A DNA stretch of 64,000 nucleotides from Herbidospora daliensis (GCF_001570585.1 NZ_BBXF01000009.1:124001-188000), one strand, 5' to 3'. Positions 26,788 through 36,306 are shown, counted from the stretch's first letter. Program-made: numbers and translations. The notes: generated by a model not told the origin, from the letters alone.

Positions 26788-27705
26788 ATGGCATCGCCAA
26801 CTGGAACCTCTGACGCCCCCTTCGGCCGCATGCTGACCGCGATGGTGACCCCTTTCACCGTCGACGGAGCCGTCGACTACGACGCGGCGCAGCGCCTGGC
26901 CGGCTTCCTCGTCGACGAGCAGCGGAATGACGGCCTCGTCGTGAGCGGGACCACGGGTGAGAGCCCCACGACCACCGGCGAGGAGAAAGAGCTCCTCGTG
27001 CGCGCCGTGGTCGAGGCGGTCGGAGACCGGGCCTTCGTGGTCGCGGGTGTCGGCACCTACGACACCGCCCACAGCGTGAAGGCGGCGAAGGCGGCAGAGC
27101 GGGCCGGCGCCCACGGTCTGCTGGCGGTCACGCCTTATTACAGCCGTCCCCCGCAGGAGGGGCTCTATCGCCACTTCGCCTCGATCGCCGACGCGACCGG
27201 GCTGCCGGTGATGCTCTACGACATCCCCGGGCGGTCGGTCATCCCCATCGGGCGTGAGACGCTGATACGGCTGGCGCAGCATCCGCGCATCGTCGCGGTG
27301 AAGGACGCCAAGGGCGACTTCCACACCACGTCCGAGGTCATGCTCGCGACCGACCTGGCCGTCTACTCGGGCGACGACGCGGTCAACCTGCCGTGGTTGT
27401 CGGTCGGCGCGGCCGGGTTCGTGAGCGTCATCGGGCACGTCGCGGGGGTCGACCTCGCAGAGATGATCAAGCGGTATCGCCAGGGTGACGTCGCGGGAGC
27501 CCGCGAGATCCACCTGCGCCTGACCCCCGTCATTTCGGGGATCATGAACCAGGCCGGTGGGGCGATCATGGCGAAGGCCGCACTGAGACTTGTCGGCCAG
27601 GAAGCCGGTCCCATGCGGCTGCCGCTGGTCGAGGCAACACCTGAACAGATCGCGCTGCTCCGCGCCGACCTCGTCGCGGGCGGCCTGAAGGTCATAGGAG
27701 ATTGA
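26788..27705 (+). CDS. dapA: 4-hydroxy-tetrahydrodipicolinate synthase
   Basis: Condenses pyruvate and aspartate semialdehyde at the head of the diaminopimelate/lysine branch. 305 residues with AMVTPFTVDGAVDYDAAQ, VSGTTGESPTTTGEEK, the catalytic Tyr in LLAVTPYYSRPPQEG and the Schiff-base Lys in RIVAVKDAKGD near residue 172. The ATG at 26788 is at the family start; -10-like TACCGT ends 7 nt before it, so probably leaderless. Followed after 38 bp by rnj, the conserved actinobacterial order. Confidence 0.97.
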   Translation: MASPTGTSDAPFGRMLTAMVTPFTVDGAVDYDAAQRLAGFLVDEQRNDGLVVSGTTGESPTTTGEEKELLVRAVVEAVGDRAFVVAGVGTYDTAHSVKAAKAAERAGAHGLLAVTPYYSRPPQEGLYRHFASIADATGLPVMLYDIPGRSVIPIGRETLIRLAQHPRIVAVKDAKGDFHTTSEVMLATDLAVYSGDDAVNLPWLSVGAAGFVSVIGHVAGVDLAEMIKRYRQGDVAGAREIHLRLTPVISGIMNQAGGAIMAKAALRLVGQEAGPMRLPLVEATPEQIALLRADLVAGGLKVIGD

Positions 27706-27743
27706 GTGCTGCTGGCAACACCCCATGATCACGGGGTGCGCGC

Positions 27744-29429
27744 ATGAGTCATCCCCATCCGGAACTCGGTCCGCCTCCGCGGCTGCCCGAAGGAGGCTTG
27801 CGGATCGTCGCCCTGGGCGGGCTCGGGGAGATCGGCCGGAACATGGCGGTCTTCGAATTCGAAGGCCGTCTGCTGATCGTCGACTGCGGGGTGCTGTTCC
27901 CCGAGGTCGACCAGCCCGGGGTCGACCTGATCCTGCCCGACTTCGAATACATCCGCGATCGGCTCGACCACGTCGAGGCCGTCGTGCTCACGCACGCCCA
28001 TGAAGACCACATCGGCGCGGTGCCCTACCTGCTGCGCGAGCGGCGCGACATCCCGCTCGTCGGCGCGAGGCTGACGCTCGGGCTGATCGAGGCCAAGCTC
28101 ACCGAGCACCGCATCCAGCCGACGACCGTCGAGGTCATCGAGGGCGAGCGGCGCCGGTTCGGGCCGTTCGAGCTCGAGTTCTTCGCGGTCAACCACTCGA
28201 TCCCCGACGCGCTCGCGGTCGCCGTGCGCACGCCCGCCGGGATCGTCCTGCACACCGGCGACTTCAAGATGGACCAGCTGCCGATGGACGGCCGGCTGAC
28301 CGACCTGGGCGGTTTCGCCCGGCTCGGCGCCGAGGGCGTCGACCTGCTGATGTCCGACTCGACCAACGCCGAGGTGCCCGGGTTCGTCACCAGCGAGCGC
28401 GACATCGCGCCGGTGATCGACGACGTGATCCGGGTGGCCGACAAGCGCATCATCGTGGCGTGCTTCGCCTCGCACATCCACCGCGTGCAGCAGGTGGTCG
28501 ACTCGGCCCAGAAGCACGGCCGCAAGATCGCCCTCATCGGGCGGTCGATGGTCCGCAACATGGGCGTGGCGCGCGAACTCGGTTATCTCAAGGTGCCGGC
28601 CGGGATCCTGGTCGACTCGCGCGAGATCGAGGAGTGGCCGCCGGAAGACGTCGTGCTCATCTGCACCGGTTCGCAGGGTGAGCCGATGGCGGCGCTGTCG
28701 CGCATGGCCAACCGCGACCACCCGATCCGCATCGCCGAGGGCGACACGGTGCTGCTGGCCTCGTCGCTGGTCCCGGGCAACGAGACCGCGGTCAACAAGG
28801 TCATCAACGGGCTGACCCGGTGGGGGGCTAAGGTCGTCCACAAGGGCAACGCGCTGGTCCACGTGTCGGGTCACGCCGCCGCGGGCGAGCTGCTCTACGT
28901 CCTCAACGCCACCAAGCCGTCGAACTTCATGCCTGTTCACGGTGAATGGCGGCACCTGCGGGCCCACGCGCGGCTCGCGCGGCTCACCGGGGTGCCCGAC
29001 GAGAACGTCGTCATCGCCGAAGACGGGGTCGTGGTCGACCTGGTCGACGGGCAGGCGAAGGTTGTCGGCGCGGTCCCGGCCGGCTACGTCTTCGTCGACG
29101 GCACCTCCGTCGGCGACATCACCGAGGTGGCGCTGAAAGACCGGCGCATCCTCGGCGACGAGGGCTTCATCTCGATCGTGGTGGTCGTCGACTCGACCAC
29201 CGGCCGTCTCACCGGCGGCCCCGAGATCACCGCGCGCGGATCGGGCATCGACCCCGACTCGCTCGACGCGGTGATCCCCCAGATCGAGAAGGCGCTCCAG
29301 GAGTCGGCCGCGGCGGGCGTGGCCGACGTGATGCAGATCCGCCGCGTCGTCCGCCGCACCGTCGGCCGCTGGGTGAGCGACACCTACCGCCGCCGCCCGA
29401 TGATCATCCCGGTCGTCGTCGAAGCCTGA
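27744..29429 (+). CDS. rnj: Ribonuclease J
   Basis: 5'-3' exo/endoribonuclease of the metallo-beta-lactamase/beta-CASP family. 561 residues. Metal site THAHEDHIGAVPYLL near residue 83, LHTGDFKMD near 170, beta-CASP motif DSTNAEVPGF near 205 and GHAAAGELLYVLNATKPSNFMPVHGEWRHL region near 375 (HGE), with a C-terminal accessory domain. Ends in a clear rho-independent terminator at 29446. Confidence 0.97.
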   Translation: MSHPHPELGPPPRLPEGGLRIVALGGLGEIGRNMAVFEFEGRLLIVDCGVLFPEVDQPGVDLILPDFEYIRDRLDHVEAVVLTHAHEDHIGAVPYLLRERRDIPLVGARLTLGLIEAKLTEHRIQPTTVEVIEGERRRFGPFELEFFAVNHSIPDALAVAVRTPAGIVLHTGDFKMDQLPMDGRLTDLGGFARLGAEGVDLLMSDSTNAEVPGFVTSERDIAPVIDDVIRVADKRIIVACFASHIHRVQQVVDSAQKHGRKIALIGRSMVRNMGVARELGYLKVPAGILVDSREIEEWPPEDVVLICTGSQGEPMAALSRMANRDHPIRIAEGDTVLLASSLVPGNETAVNKVINGLTRWGAKVVHKGNALVHVSGHAAAGELLYVLNATKPSNFMPVHGEWRHLRAHARLARLTGVPDENVVIAEDGVVVDLVDGQAKVVGAVPAGYVFVDGTSVGDITEVALKDRRILGDEGFISIVVVVDSTTGRLTGGPEITARGSGIDPDSLDAVIPQIEKALQESAAAGVADVMQIRRVVRRTVGRWVSDTYRRRPMIIPVVVEA

Positions 29430-29445
29430 CCTCCCCGCACAAGGC

Positions 29446-29479
29446 AAGGCCCTTCCCTCGGGAAGGGCCTTTCTTTTTC
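29446..29479 (+). terminator. Rho-independent terminator of dapA-rnj
   Basis: AAGGCCCTTCCC / GGGAAGGGCCTT stem (12 bp) followed by TCTTTTTC. The best intrinsic terminator in the window. Confidence 0.9.
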
Positions 29480-29496
29480 TCCGTTACGGCTCCGCC
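29480..29496 (+). repeat. Dispersed intergenic repeat, copy 3
   Basis: Exact copy of TCCGTTACGGCTCCGCC immediately after the rnj terminator tail, followed by CACCCAACCCCGCCCACC, related to the flank of copy 1. Confidence 0.65.
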
Positions 29497-29658
29497 CACC
29501 CAACCCCGCCCACCGCCCCGGCACCCGCCGCACCCGGCGCCAAGCACCGCTCCACCTCGGCCCCCGCAACGACCGAACCATGGCCACACGAACACCCCGG
29601 CCGCCCACCGCGACTGGCACCCGCTCCTCGATGATCGAACTGGGGTCGTACACGAAGA

Positions 29659-29687
29659 AACGGCCCTTCCCCCGTGGGAGGGCCGTT
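29659..29687 (-). terminator. Terminator after the MFS gene
   Basis: Reading on the minus strand, AACGGCCCTCCC and GGGAAGGGCCGTT pair around a short loop and are followed by TCTTCG. It lies 13 bp beyond the MFS stop. Confidence 0.75.
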
Positions 29688-29699
29688 GCTCCTGGTGTG

Positions 29700-31262
29700 T
29701 CAGCCGACCGGTTCCTCGACTCGGCCGGTGTCGTCGAGGATGACCTCGGGGATCTCCTTCGGGGTGCCGCGTAGCGACCAGAGGCAGGCGCCCGCCCGGA
29801 CGATCATCGAGACGCCGCCCACGACGAGGGTCGCGTGCATCGAGTCGACGAAGGTGTGGCGGGCGGAGTCCAGGAGCTGGGCGCCTAGTGGGGTGGGGAG
29901 CTGGGAGGCCACGTGGAAGGCGCCGCCCAGGGACTCGCCGGCCACGTGGGCGGCCTCGGCCGGGACTCCGGCGGGTACGGCGAGGTTGGTGGTGTAGAGG
30001 CCGCCGAGCACGCTGCCCAGCACGGCGATGCCGAGGGCGCCGCCGACCTCGGTCGCGGTTTCGGAGATGGCCGAGGCGGCGCCGGCGCGTTCGCGGGGGA
30101 CCGAGGCGATGATGGTGTCGTTGGTGACGGCGAAGGTGAAGCCCATGCCGAGGCCGGCGACGATCATCGGCATCAGCATGAAGGCGTAGCTGGTGTCGAC
30201 GCCGATGAGGCCGTAGAGGAAGAAGCCGACCGAGGTCAGGAACAGGCCCAGGGCGACCGTCTTGGCCCGGCCGATCGCCATGATCAGGATGCCCGACAGG
30301 CCGCCGGCGATGGCCGCGCCGACGCCGCCGGGCAGGCCCGCCAGGCCCGAGATCAGCGGTGACCAGCCCCGCACGAGCTGGAAGTACTGGGCGAAGGCCA
30401 CCGAGATCGACAACGTGCCGAAGATGACGGCCACGTTGGCGCCGACGGCTCCGGAGAAGGTGCGCACCCGGAACAGCCGCACGTCGATCAGGGGTTCGGC
30501 CAGCCGGGTCTGCCGGCGCACGAACGCCACCATCGTGATCAGGCCGAGCACGGCGGCGATCCAGACGGCGGGTTCGGCGATGCCGTCGTGGGCGGCGACC
30601 TTGACGGCGTACACGAAGGAGATGACGCCGACGATCGACAGGGGGACGCTGACGACGTCGAGGCGGCCCGGGTATGGGTTGCGCGACTCCGGCAGGACGA
30701 ACGCGCCGAAGACGACCAGCGCGACCGTGATGGGGACGTTGATCAGGAAGACCGAGCCCCACCAGAAGTGGTCGAGCAGGGCGCCGCCGACCACCGGGCC
30801 GATGGCGAAACCGAGGGCCGAGACGCTGCTCCAGATGCCGACGGCGGTGGTGCGCTCCTTCGGATCGGTGAACACGTTCCGGATGATCGACAAGGTCGAC
30901 GGCATGATCGTCGCCCCGGCCACGCCCAGCAGCGCCCGCGCGGCGATCAGCAGTTCGGGGGTCGGCGCGTAGGCGGTCAGCGCGGAGGCGGCGCCGAACG
31001 CCACCGTGCCGATCAGCAGGAGCTTCTTGCGCCCGACGCGGTCGCCGATGTTGCCGAAGGTGATCAGCAGACCGGCCAGGGCGAAGCCGTAGACGTCCAG
31101 GATCCAGAGCAGTTGGGTCGCGGACGGGGTCATGTCCTCGACCAGCTTCGGGGTGGCCAGGTGGAGAACGGTGACGTCAAGGGCGAGCAGCAGCATCGCG
31201 AGGCACGAGATGACCAGCGTGCCCCACTTCTTCCCGGCGGCGGCGGGGGTGGTGGAAGTCAT
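29700..31262 (-). CDS. DHA2-family MFS drug exporter (14 TM)
   Basis: 520 residues, the length and layout of 14-helix EmrB/QacA-type proton-coupled exporters. Motif A appears as GNIGDRVGRKKLLL near residue 70, motif C as GFAIGPVVGGALLDHF near 150, and ALDVTVLHLATPKL is the usual first-helix signature. ATG at 31262 chosen before the first helix; longer upstream sequence is antisense of the SARP gene. It follows the SARP gene by 83 bp, and that gap is filled by six heptamer repeats, so the exporter is probably that regulator's target. Substrate unknown. Confidence 0.92.
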   Translation of the reverse strand: MTSTTPAAAGKKWGTLVISCLAMLLLALDVTVLHLATPKLVEDMTPSATQLLWILDVYGFALAGLLITFGNIGDRVGRKKLLLIGTVAFGAASALTAYAPTPELLIAARALLGVAGATIMPSTLSIIRNVFTDPKERTTAVGIWSSVSALGFAIGPVVGGALLDHFWWGSVFLINVPITVALVVFGAFVLPESRNPYPGRLDVVSVPLSIVGVISFVYAVKVAAHDGIAEPAVWIAAVLGLITMVAFVRRQTRLAEPLIDVRLFRVRTFSGAVGANVAVIFGTLSISVAFAQYFQLVRGWSPLISGLAGLPGGVGAAIAGGLSGILIMAIGRAKTVALGLFLTSVGFFLYGLIGVDTSYAFMLMPMIVAGLGMGFTFAVTNDTIIASVPRERAGAASAISETATEVGGALGIAVLGSVLGGLYTTNLAVPAGVPAEAAHVAGESLGGAFHVASQLPTPLGAQLLDSARHTFVDSMHATLVVGGVSMIVRAGACLWSLRGTPKEIPEVILDDTGRVEEPVG

Positions 31263-31282
31263 GACCCCAGGCTGGGCCGGGC

Positions 31283-31342
31283 CGCTGACCCGCTGCTGAC
31301 CACCCGCTGACGGCGCTGACGGCGCGCTGACCGGCCGCTGAC
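31283..31342 (-). promoter_or_regulatory. Six GTCAGCG heptamers at ~11-bp pitch (SARP-box-like)
   Basis: On the minus strand GTCAGCG occurs at 31342-31336, 31331-31325, 31320-31314, 31311-31305, GTCAGCA at 31300-31294, GTCAGCG at 31289-31283. Heptamer plus 4-bp spacer gives an 11-bp pitch, except one 9-bp step between the third and fourth. SARP activators bind direct heptamer repeats on one face of DNA at this pitch. The array lies between the SARP stop and the MFS start, 20 bp before the latter. Binding is inferred. Confidence 0.6.
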
Positions 31343-31345
31343 GGC

Positions 31346-34300
31346 TCAGCCGGGCGGGGCGAGTTCCAGCACGACCGGGATCAGCCGGTCGCGCGGCATC
31401 AGCAGGCCGCGCGTGTGGGCGGCCGTGTAGCCGGCCTCGCCGAGGGCGGCCCGGCAGCGGGCGGCCAGGCGGATGGGGTCGGGTTCGTCGCTGGGCAGGC
31501 CCTCGCGCAGGGCGGTGCTGATGCCGAGCAGGGCCGCCGCGCCGACCGGGTCGTCGCGGAGGAAGACCGCGCCGGCCAGGCCCGCGGTCACGCGGGCGGC
31601 CTGGAGGCGGTTGCGCTGGACGTACACCGACGACAGGGCCTGGCGGTGGTGGTGTTCGGCGCGGTCGGGGTCGCCTTCGGCGTAGGCGACCCAGCCCAGG
31701 GTGAGGTGGGCGGCGACGCGGATCTCGTCGAGGCTGAACCAGTCGCCGCCGCAGTCGGCCAGGACCTGTTCGGCCAGTTCGCGGGCCTCGTCGAGAGAGC
31801 CGTGGAGGCGGGCCAGGTCGGCCAGGCCGATGCGGGCCCGGCCGATCATCTCGATCGCGCCGGCCTCGCGGGCCAGGTCGCCGGCGCGGGTGAAGTCGGC
31901 GTGGATCTCGGCGTGCGGGGCCGGGCCCGAACGTTCGGACAACACGAGCCGGTTCTGGGCCCGGCGGCACAGCAGTTCGGCGATGTCGACGGTGGTGCCG
32001 AGTGTCTTGAGGAGGTCGAGGGAGCGGTCGACGAGGTCGAGGGCCTCGGTGCGGCGGCCGGTCCACTCGGCGATCTCGGCCAGCCCGGTCGTCGCCATCG
32101 ACATGCCCCAGCGGTCGCCGATCGCGGTGAAACCGGCCAGGGCCGGGCGGAGGCTCTGCTCGGCCCGCACGTGGTCGCCCTCGAACAGGGCCAGCAGGCC
32201 CCAGCCGAACCGCGACAGGGAGCGGGTCCACGGGTCGAGTTCGAGGGTCGCCTGGACGGCGATCAGGTCGTCGGCCAGCGCCGGGTCGGGCGGGCCCACG
32301 GCCTGCGACCAGAGCACCCAGAGCAGCGGCTGCCGGTGCGGCGCCCGGAAGCCGTCGAGCCAGTCGCCGACGCGGTCGAGGTGGGCGCGCAGCAGGGGGT
32401 CGTCGACGCCGCCGACGACCGCGCTCAGCACGCACACGGCGAACTCCTCGGACATCTCCGGCCGCGGGCCGAGCCGGGCCAGGAGTTCGAGGGCGGAGGC
32501 GATCGACTCGCTGCGCAGGCCGCGCAGCCACCAGTAGCCGGTCAGGCCGGAGTAGAGCAGCAGCGCGTCGGCGGGGTCGGCGTGGCGCAGGGCGGCCAGC
32601 ATGTTCTCGTGGTCGGCGTCCATGCGGCGCAGCCATTCGAGCTGGTCGCCGGTGCGCAGGTGGGGGTCGGCGGTCAGCGCGAAGTCGCGGAACCAGGCGG
32701 CGTGGGCCTGCCGGAAACGCTCCTCCTCGCCCGCCTCGGCCAGCTGTTCGGCGCAGAACGCCCGGATCGTGTCGAGCATCCGGTAGTGGGTGCCGGCGAC
32801 CTCGATGAGCGACTTGTCGGTCAGGCCCGCGAGCAGGTCGAGGACGTCGTGCCGGGGCAGCCCGCAGACCTCCTGCGCCGCCTTGAGCGTCGCGCCGCCG
32901 CGGAAGACGGTCAGGCGGCGGGCGAGGGTGCGTTCGTCGTCGTCGAGCAGGTCCCAGCTCCAGGCGATCACGGCCCGGAGGGTGCGGTGGCGCGGCTCGG
33001 CGGTCCGGTTCCCGCGCGCCAGCACCGCGAACGGGTCGGTGGCGTCGGCGATGTCGGTCACCGGCAGGGTGCGGACCCGGGCCGCGGCCAGCTCGATGGC
33101 CAGCGGCAGGCCGTCGAGGGCGCGGCAGATCCTGATGACGGCGTCGAGCTCGGCCGCCTCCGCCGACGCCCAGAAGCCCGGCCGCACGGCGGCGGCGCGG
33201 TCGGCGAACAGGCGTACGGAAGGGTAGGAGAGGGCGTCGGCGGGGTCGACCCCCGACGGCGGGAGGGCCAGCGGCGGGATCGGGCACAACCGTTCGGCGG
33301 CGATGGCCAGGGGCTCGCGGCTGGTGGCCAGGATGCGCAACCCCGGGCAGGCGGCCAGCAGCCGCGCGGCGAAGGCGGCGGCGGCCTCGACGAGGTGCTC
33401 GCAATTGTCGAGCACGATGAGCATCGGGCGGTCGCCGATCGCGGCCGCGATGCGGTCGGCCGGGTCGGCGACGGGCTGGGCGTCCTGCTTGAGCAGCCGG
33501 CCCTCGCGCAGGCCCAGCGTGCTGAGCACGGCCTGCGGCACCTCGCCCGCGTCGGCCAGCGGGGCGAGCTCGACGAAGTAGACGGGCCGGTCGGCGTGGG
33601 CGCACGCCTCGGCGGCCAGCCGCGTCTTGCCGGTGCCGCCGGGACCGGTCAGGGTGACCAGGCGGGCGGTCGCCATCATCTCCCTGATGGCGGCGAGCTC
33701 CGCTTCCCGGCCGACCAGCTCGGTGTACAACACGGGCACCCCGACGCGCTCGGGAATCGGGTCGTGAGAAGCCGTTTCAACGCGGGCCGCCGCTGAGAAA
33801 CCCGCAGTTGAGTCCGCCGGCGTTCCTGGGGCCGCCGGTGGGGCGCCGCCGCGCAGCACCGACAGGTAGGCCGCCGTCAGTTCGGCCGACGGGGTCGCGC
33901 CGAGTTCCTCGTCGAGGAGGCGGCGGGCCTCTTCGTAGGCGGTCAGCGCCTCGGCCGGGCGGCCCGTGGCGGCCAGGGCCGTGATGTGGCGGGCCCGCAG
34001 GCCCTCGTGGAGAGGGTGGCGGGCGATCATCTCGGGCAGGCCCGGGACGGTGGCGGTGCCGGTCAGCAGGGCGGGGGAGCCGGGCTCGGCGTCGACCAGG
34101 CCCAGGTAGGCCGTCAGGTGGAGTTCCGTCAGCCGGGCGGCGGCGGTGCGCAGGGTCTCGGGGAGGCCGTCGAGGGCCGGGCCGCGCCACAACGCCAGGG
34201 CCTCGGTGAAGCGGTGTTCGGCGGTGAGGCGTTCGAAGCGGTGGGCGTCGACGTCGCCGGGGTCGGTGTCGAGGCGGTAGCCCGCGGGGGTGTGGGTGAT

Positions 34301-34531
34301 GTGGCCGCCCAGGGCGGTGCGGAGCCTGCTGACCTGGGCCTGGAGGGCGTTGGCGGCCCCCGCTGGGGGTGTGGCGCCGTAGAGGACGTCGATGAGGCGG
34401 GAGGTCGGCACGACCCGGCCGGCGTCGAGGGCGAGGGCGGCGAGGAGGGTGCGTCCGCGCGGGCCGGTCAGCTCGACGGGCGTGCCGTCGTCGCGGCGCA
34501 CGTCGAGGGGGCCCAGAATGGCGAAACGCAT
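31346..34531 (-). CDS. AfsR-like SARP regulator with NB-ARC ATPase and TPR region
   Basis: 1061 residues. OmpR-type winged helix at about 1-95 (LTGPRGRTLLAALALDAGRV, NALQAQVSRLRTALGG), bacterial transcriptional activation (BTAD) domain at about 95-240 (AYEEARRLLDEELGATPSAE), an NB-ARC/STAND ATPase with Walker A GPGGTGKTRLAAEA near 295 and Walker B PMLIVLDNCEHLV near 370, then a long helical TPR-like C-terminal half. Such proteins activate secondary metabolite or transporter genes in response to phosphorylation or a ligand. The only closely linked target is the MFS exporter. ATG at 34531; no biosynthetic cluster accompanies it. Confidence 0.93.
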   Translation of the reverse strand: MRFAILGPLDVRRDDGTPVELTGPRGRTLLAALALDAGRVVPTSRLIDVLYGATPPAGAANALQAQVSRLRTALGGHITHTPAGYRLDTDPGDVDAHRFERLTAEHRFTEALALWRGPALDGLPETLRTAAARLTELHLTAYLGLVDAEPGSPALLTGTATVPGLPEMIARHPLHEGLRARHITALAATGRPAEALTAYEEARRLLDEELGATPSAELTAAYLSVLRGGAPPAAPGTPADSTAGFSAAARVETASHDPIPERVGVPVLYTELVGREAELAAIREMMATARLVTLTGPGGTGKTRLAAEACAHADRPVYFVELAPLADAGEVPQAVLSTLGLREGRLLKQDAQPVADPADRIAAAIGDRPMLIVLDNCEHLVEAAAAFAARLLAACPGLRILATSREPLAIAAERLCPIPPLALPPSGVDPADALSYPSVRLFADRAAAVRPGFWASAEAAELDAVIRICRALDGLPLAIELAAARVRTLPVTDIADATDPFAVLARGNRTAEPRHRTLRAVIAWSWDLLDDDERTLARRLTVFRGGATLKAAQEVCGLPRHDVLDLLAGLTDKSLIEVAGTHYRMLDTIRAFCAEQLAEAGEEERFRQAHAAWFRDFALTADPHLRTGDQLEWLRRMDADHENMLAALRHADPADALLLYSGLTGYWWLRGLRSESIASALELLARLGPRPEMSEEFAVCVLSAVVGGVDDPLLRAHLDRVGDWLDGFRAPHRQPLLWVLWSQAVGPPDPALADDLIAVQATLELDPWTRSLSRFGWGLLALFEGDHVRAEQSLRPALAGFTAIGDRWGMSMATTGLAEIAEWTGRRTEALDLVDRSLDLLKTLGTTVDIAELLCRRAQNRLVLSERSGPAPHAEIHADFTRAGDLAREAGAIEMIGRARIGLADLARLHGSLDEARELAEQVLADCGGDWFSLDEIRVAAHLTLGWVAYAEGDPDRAEHHHRQALSSVYVQRNRLQAARVTAGLAGAVFLRDDPVGAAALLGISTALREGLPSDEPDPIRLAARCRAALGEAGYTAAHTRGLLMPRDRLIPVVLELAPPG

Positions 34532-34571
34532 ACCTCCGATTCTGTCGCACCTTCGGTTAGGGTCGGATGAC

Positions 34572-35084
34572 GTGACGGACCTGGCGATCGTTTACCGCAA
34601 GTACGACGAATCCCTCCACTGGAACTTCCCCGGCGTCCTCCTCGGCGAAGACGAGCACGGCGTCTGGACGGGCCACCAGAAGGGGATCGTGGGCCGCAAG
34701 GGGCACGAACCGAAGTTCGTCTACGAGTTCCCGTTCGTCATGCTGTTCCCCCGTGACGCGTGGTGGGTGGCCTCGTTCAACGCCCACCCCCACGAGACCG
34801 AGGTCTACGTCGACGTGACGACCGTGCCGGTCGTCTCCGACGTCGACATCACCATGATCGACCTCGACCTCGACGTGATCCGCAAGACCAACGGGCGCAT
34901 CTTCCTCGACGACGCCGACGAGTTCGAGGACCACCAGGTCCGGTTCGGCTACCCGCCCGACGTCGTCGAGCAGGCCGAACGGGCCGCCGAATGGCTCATG
35001 AAGGCGGTCACCGAACGGCGCGAGCCCTTCGGGCGCGTCCATCAGGGGTGGCTCGACAAGCTGGAGGGGCTCGTCACCCGCTGA
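34572..35084 (+). CDS. DUF402 family protein
   Basis: 170 residues. Family features: LHWNFPGVLLGEDEHGVW near the start, the central AWWVASFNAHPHETEVYVDV and DLDLDVIRKTNGRIFLDDADEFEDH, matching the acidic cluster of DUF402 proteins, some of which are nucleoside tri-/diphosphatases. GTG at 34572 lacks a ribosome-binding site; TAGGGT ends 8 nt before it, suggesting a leaderless transcript. The 3' end overlaps the convergent sigma factor gene by 11 bp. Confidence 0.88.
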   Translation: MTDLAIVYRKYDESLHWNFPGVLLGEDEHGVWTGHQKGIVGRKGHEPKFVYEFPFVMLFPRDAWWVASFNAHPHETEVYVDVTTVPVVSDVDITMIDLDLDVIRKTNGRIFLDDADEFEDHQVRFGYPPDVVEQAERAAEWLMKAVTERREPFGRVHQGWLDKLEGLVTR

Positions 35085-36306
35085 CCTCGGCGAGCCGCGA
35101 TTCGAGGAACTCCCGCTCGGCCTCGTTGTCGGCCAGGGCGATGGCGGCGCGGTAGGCGTCGGCGGCCTCGCCGAACCGCGACAGGCGGCGCAGCAGGTCG
35201 GCCCGGACCGCCGGGAGGTAGTGGTATCCGGCCAGCCGGTCGTCGGCGGCGAGCCGGGCGACCTCGGCCAGCGCCTTCTCCGGGCCCTCCACCATGGCGA
35301 CCGCGACCGCCCGGTTGAGGGCCACCACGGGGGAGGGCCAGATCCGCAGCAGGAGGTCGTACAGGCCGACCACCTGCGGCCAGTCGGTCGGGGTGACGGC
35401 GTGCAGGGAGGCGATGGCGGCCTGGACGGCGTACCGGCCCACCCGGCCGGTCCGGAAGGCGGCCACGGCCAGGTCGCGGCCCTCGGCGATGGCGGCGCGA
35501 TCCCAGAGCGAGCGGTCCTGGTCTTCCAGGAGGACGAGCCGCCCCTCGGCGTCGGTCCGGGCGGCCCGCCGGGCGTCGGTGAGTAGCAGCAGCGCCAGCA
35601 GCCCGCGCACCTCCGGCTCGTCGGGCATCAGCGCCAGCAGCATGCGGGCCAGCTCGACGGCGCGGTCGACCAGGTCGGCGCGGACCAGCCCGGCGCCCGA
35701 GGGGGCGGTGTGGCCGGTCGTGTAGAGCAGGTGGATCACCGACAACACGGCGTCGAGGCGCTCGGGCAGGTCGGCCGCGCCCGGCACCCGGTAGGGGATG
35801 CGGGCCGCGGCGATCTTCTTCTTGGCGCGGGTCAGCCGGGCGGCCATGGTCGTCTCGGAGACCAGAAACGCGCGGGAGATGTCGGGCGTGGCGACCCCGC
35901 ACACCAGCCGCAGGGTCAGCGCGACCTGGGCCTCGCGGGCCAGCGCCGGATGGCAGCAGGTGAAGATCAGCCGGAGCCGGTCGTCGGGGATCTCGTCGGG
36001 TTCGTCGGTCAGGCTCATGTCCGGGTCCGGTTCGACGTCCAGTTCGACAAGGAGGGGCAGCTTCGCGCGGAAGACCCTGTCCCTGCGCAGCAGGTCGAGG
36101 GCCTTGCGGGTGGCCGTCCGGGTCAGCCAGGCGCCCGGTTTCCCCGGTACGCCGTCGCGCGTCCAGGCGTCCAGGGCGGCGAGGTAGGCGTCCTGGACGC
36201 ACTCCTCGGCGAGGTCGAGGTCGCCGGTGACACGCGCCGTCGCGGCGAGCACGAAGGCCCACTCGCGGCGGTGCGCGTCGGCGACCGCCTCCTCGATCTC
36301 GTTCAC
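35074..36306 (-). CDS. ECF42-type RNA polymerase sigma factor with long C-terminal extension
   Basis: 410 residues, about twice a standard ECF factor. Region 2 at about 10-75 (ATARVTGDLDLAEECVQDAY), region 4 at about 120-180 (LRLVCGVATPDISRAFLVSE, TTMAARLTRAKKKI), then a helical/TPR-like C-terminal domain of about 200 residues characteristic of the ECF42 group (LLYTTGHTAPSG, NRAVAVAMVEGPEKAL). These lack anti-sigma factors and pair with DGPF/YCII proteins, as here. GTG at 36306 overlaps the YCII stop (GTGA). Confidence 0.93.
   Translation of the reverse strand: MNEIEEAVADAHRREWAFVLAATARVTGDLDLAEECVQDAYLAALDAWTRDGVPGKPGAWLTRTATRKALDLLRRDRVFRAKLPLLVELDVEPDPDMSLTDEPDEIPDDRLRLIFTCCHPALAREAQVALTLRLVCGVATPDISRAFLVSETTMAARLTRAKKKIAAARIPYRVPGAADLPERLDAVLSVIHLLYTTGHTAPSGAGLVRADLVDRAVELARMLLALMPDEPEVRGLLALLLLTDARRAARTDAEGRLVLLEDQDRSLWDRAAIAEGRDLAVAAFRTGRVGRYAVQAAIASLHAVTPTDWPQVVGLYDLLLRIWPSPVVALNRAVAVAMVEGPEKALAEVARLAADDRLAGYHYLPAVRADLLRRLSRFGEAADAYRAAIALADNEAEREFLESRLAEVSG

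Noticed and set aside
29700-33605. 1301-residue open frame joining the MFS exporter to upstream Arg/Pro-rich sequence
   Set aside because: The N-terminal 780 residues are the alternative frame of the SARP gene on the same strand; real exporter sequence begins at the ATG at 31262, after the heptamer array.
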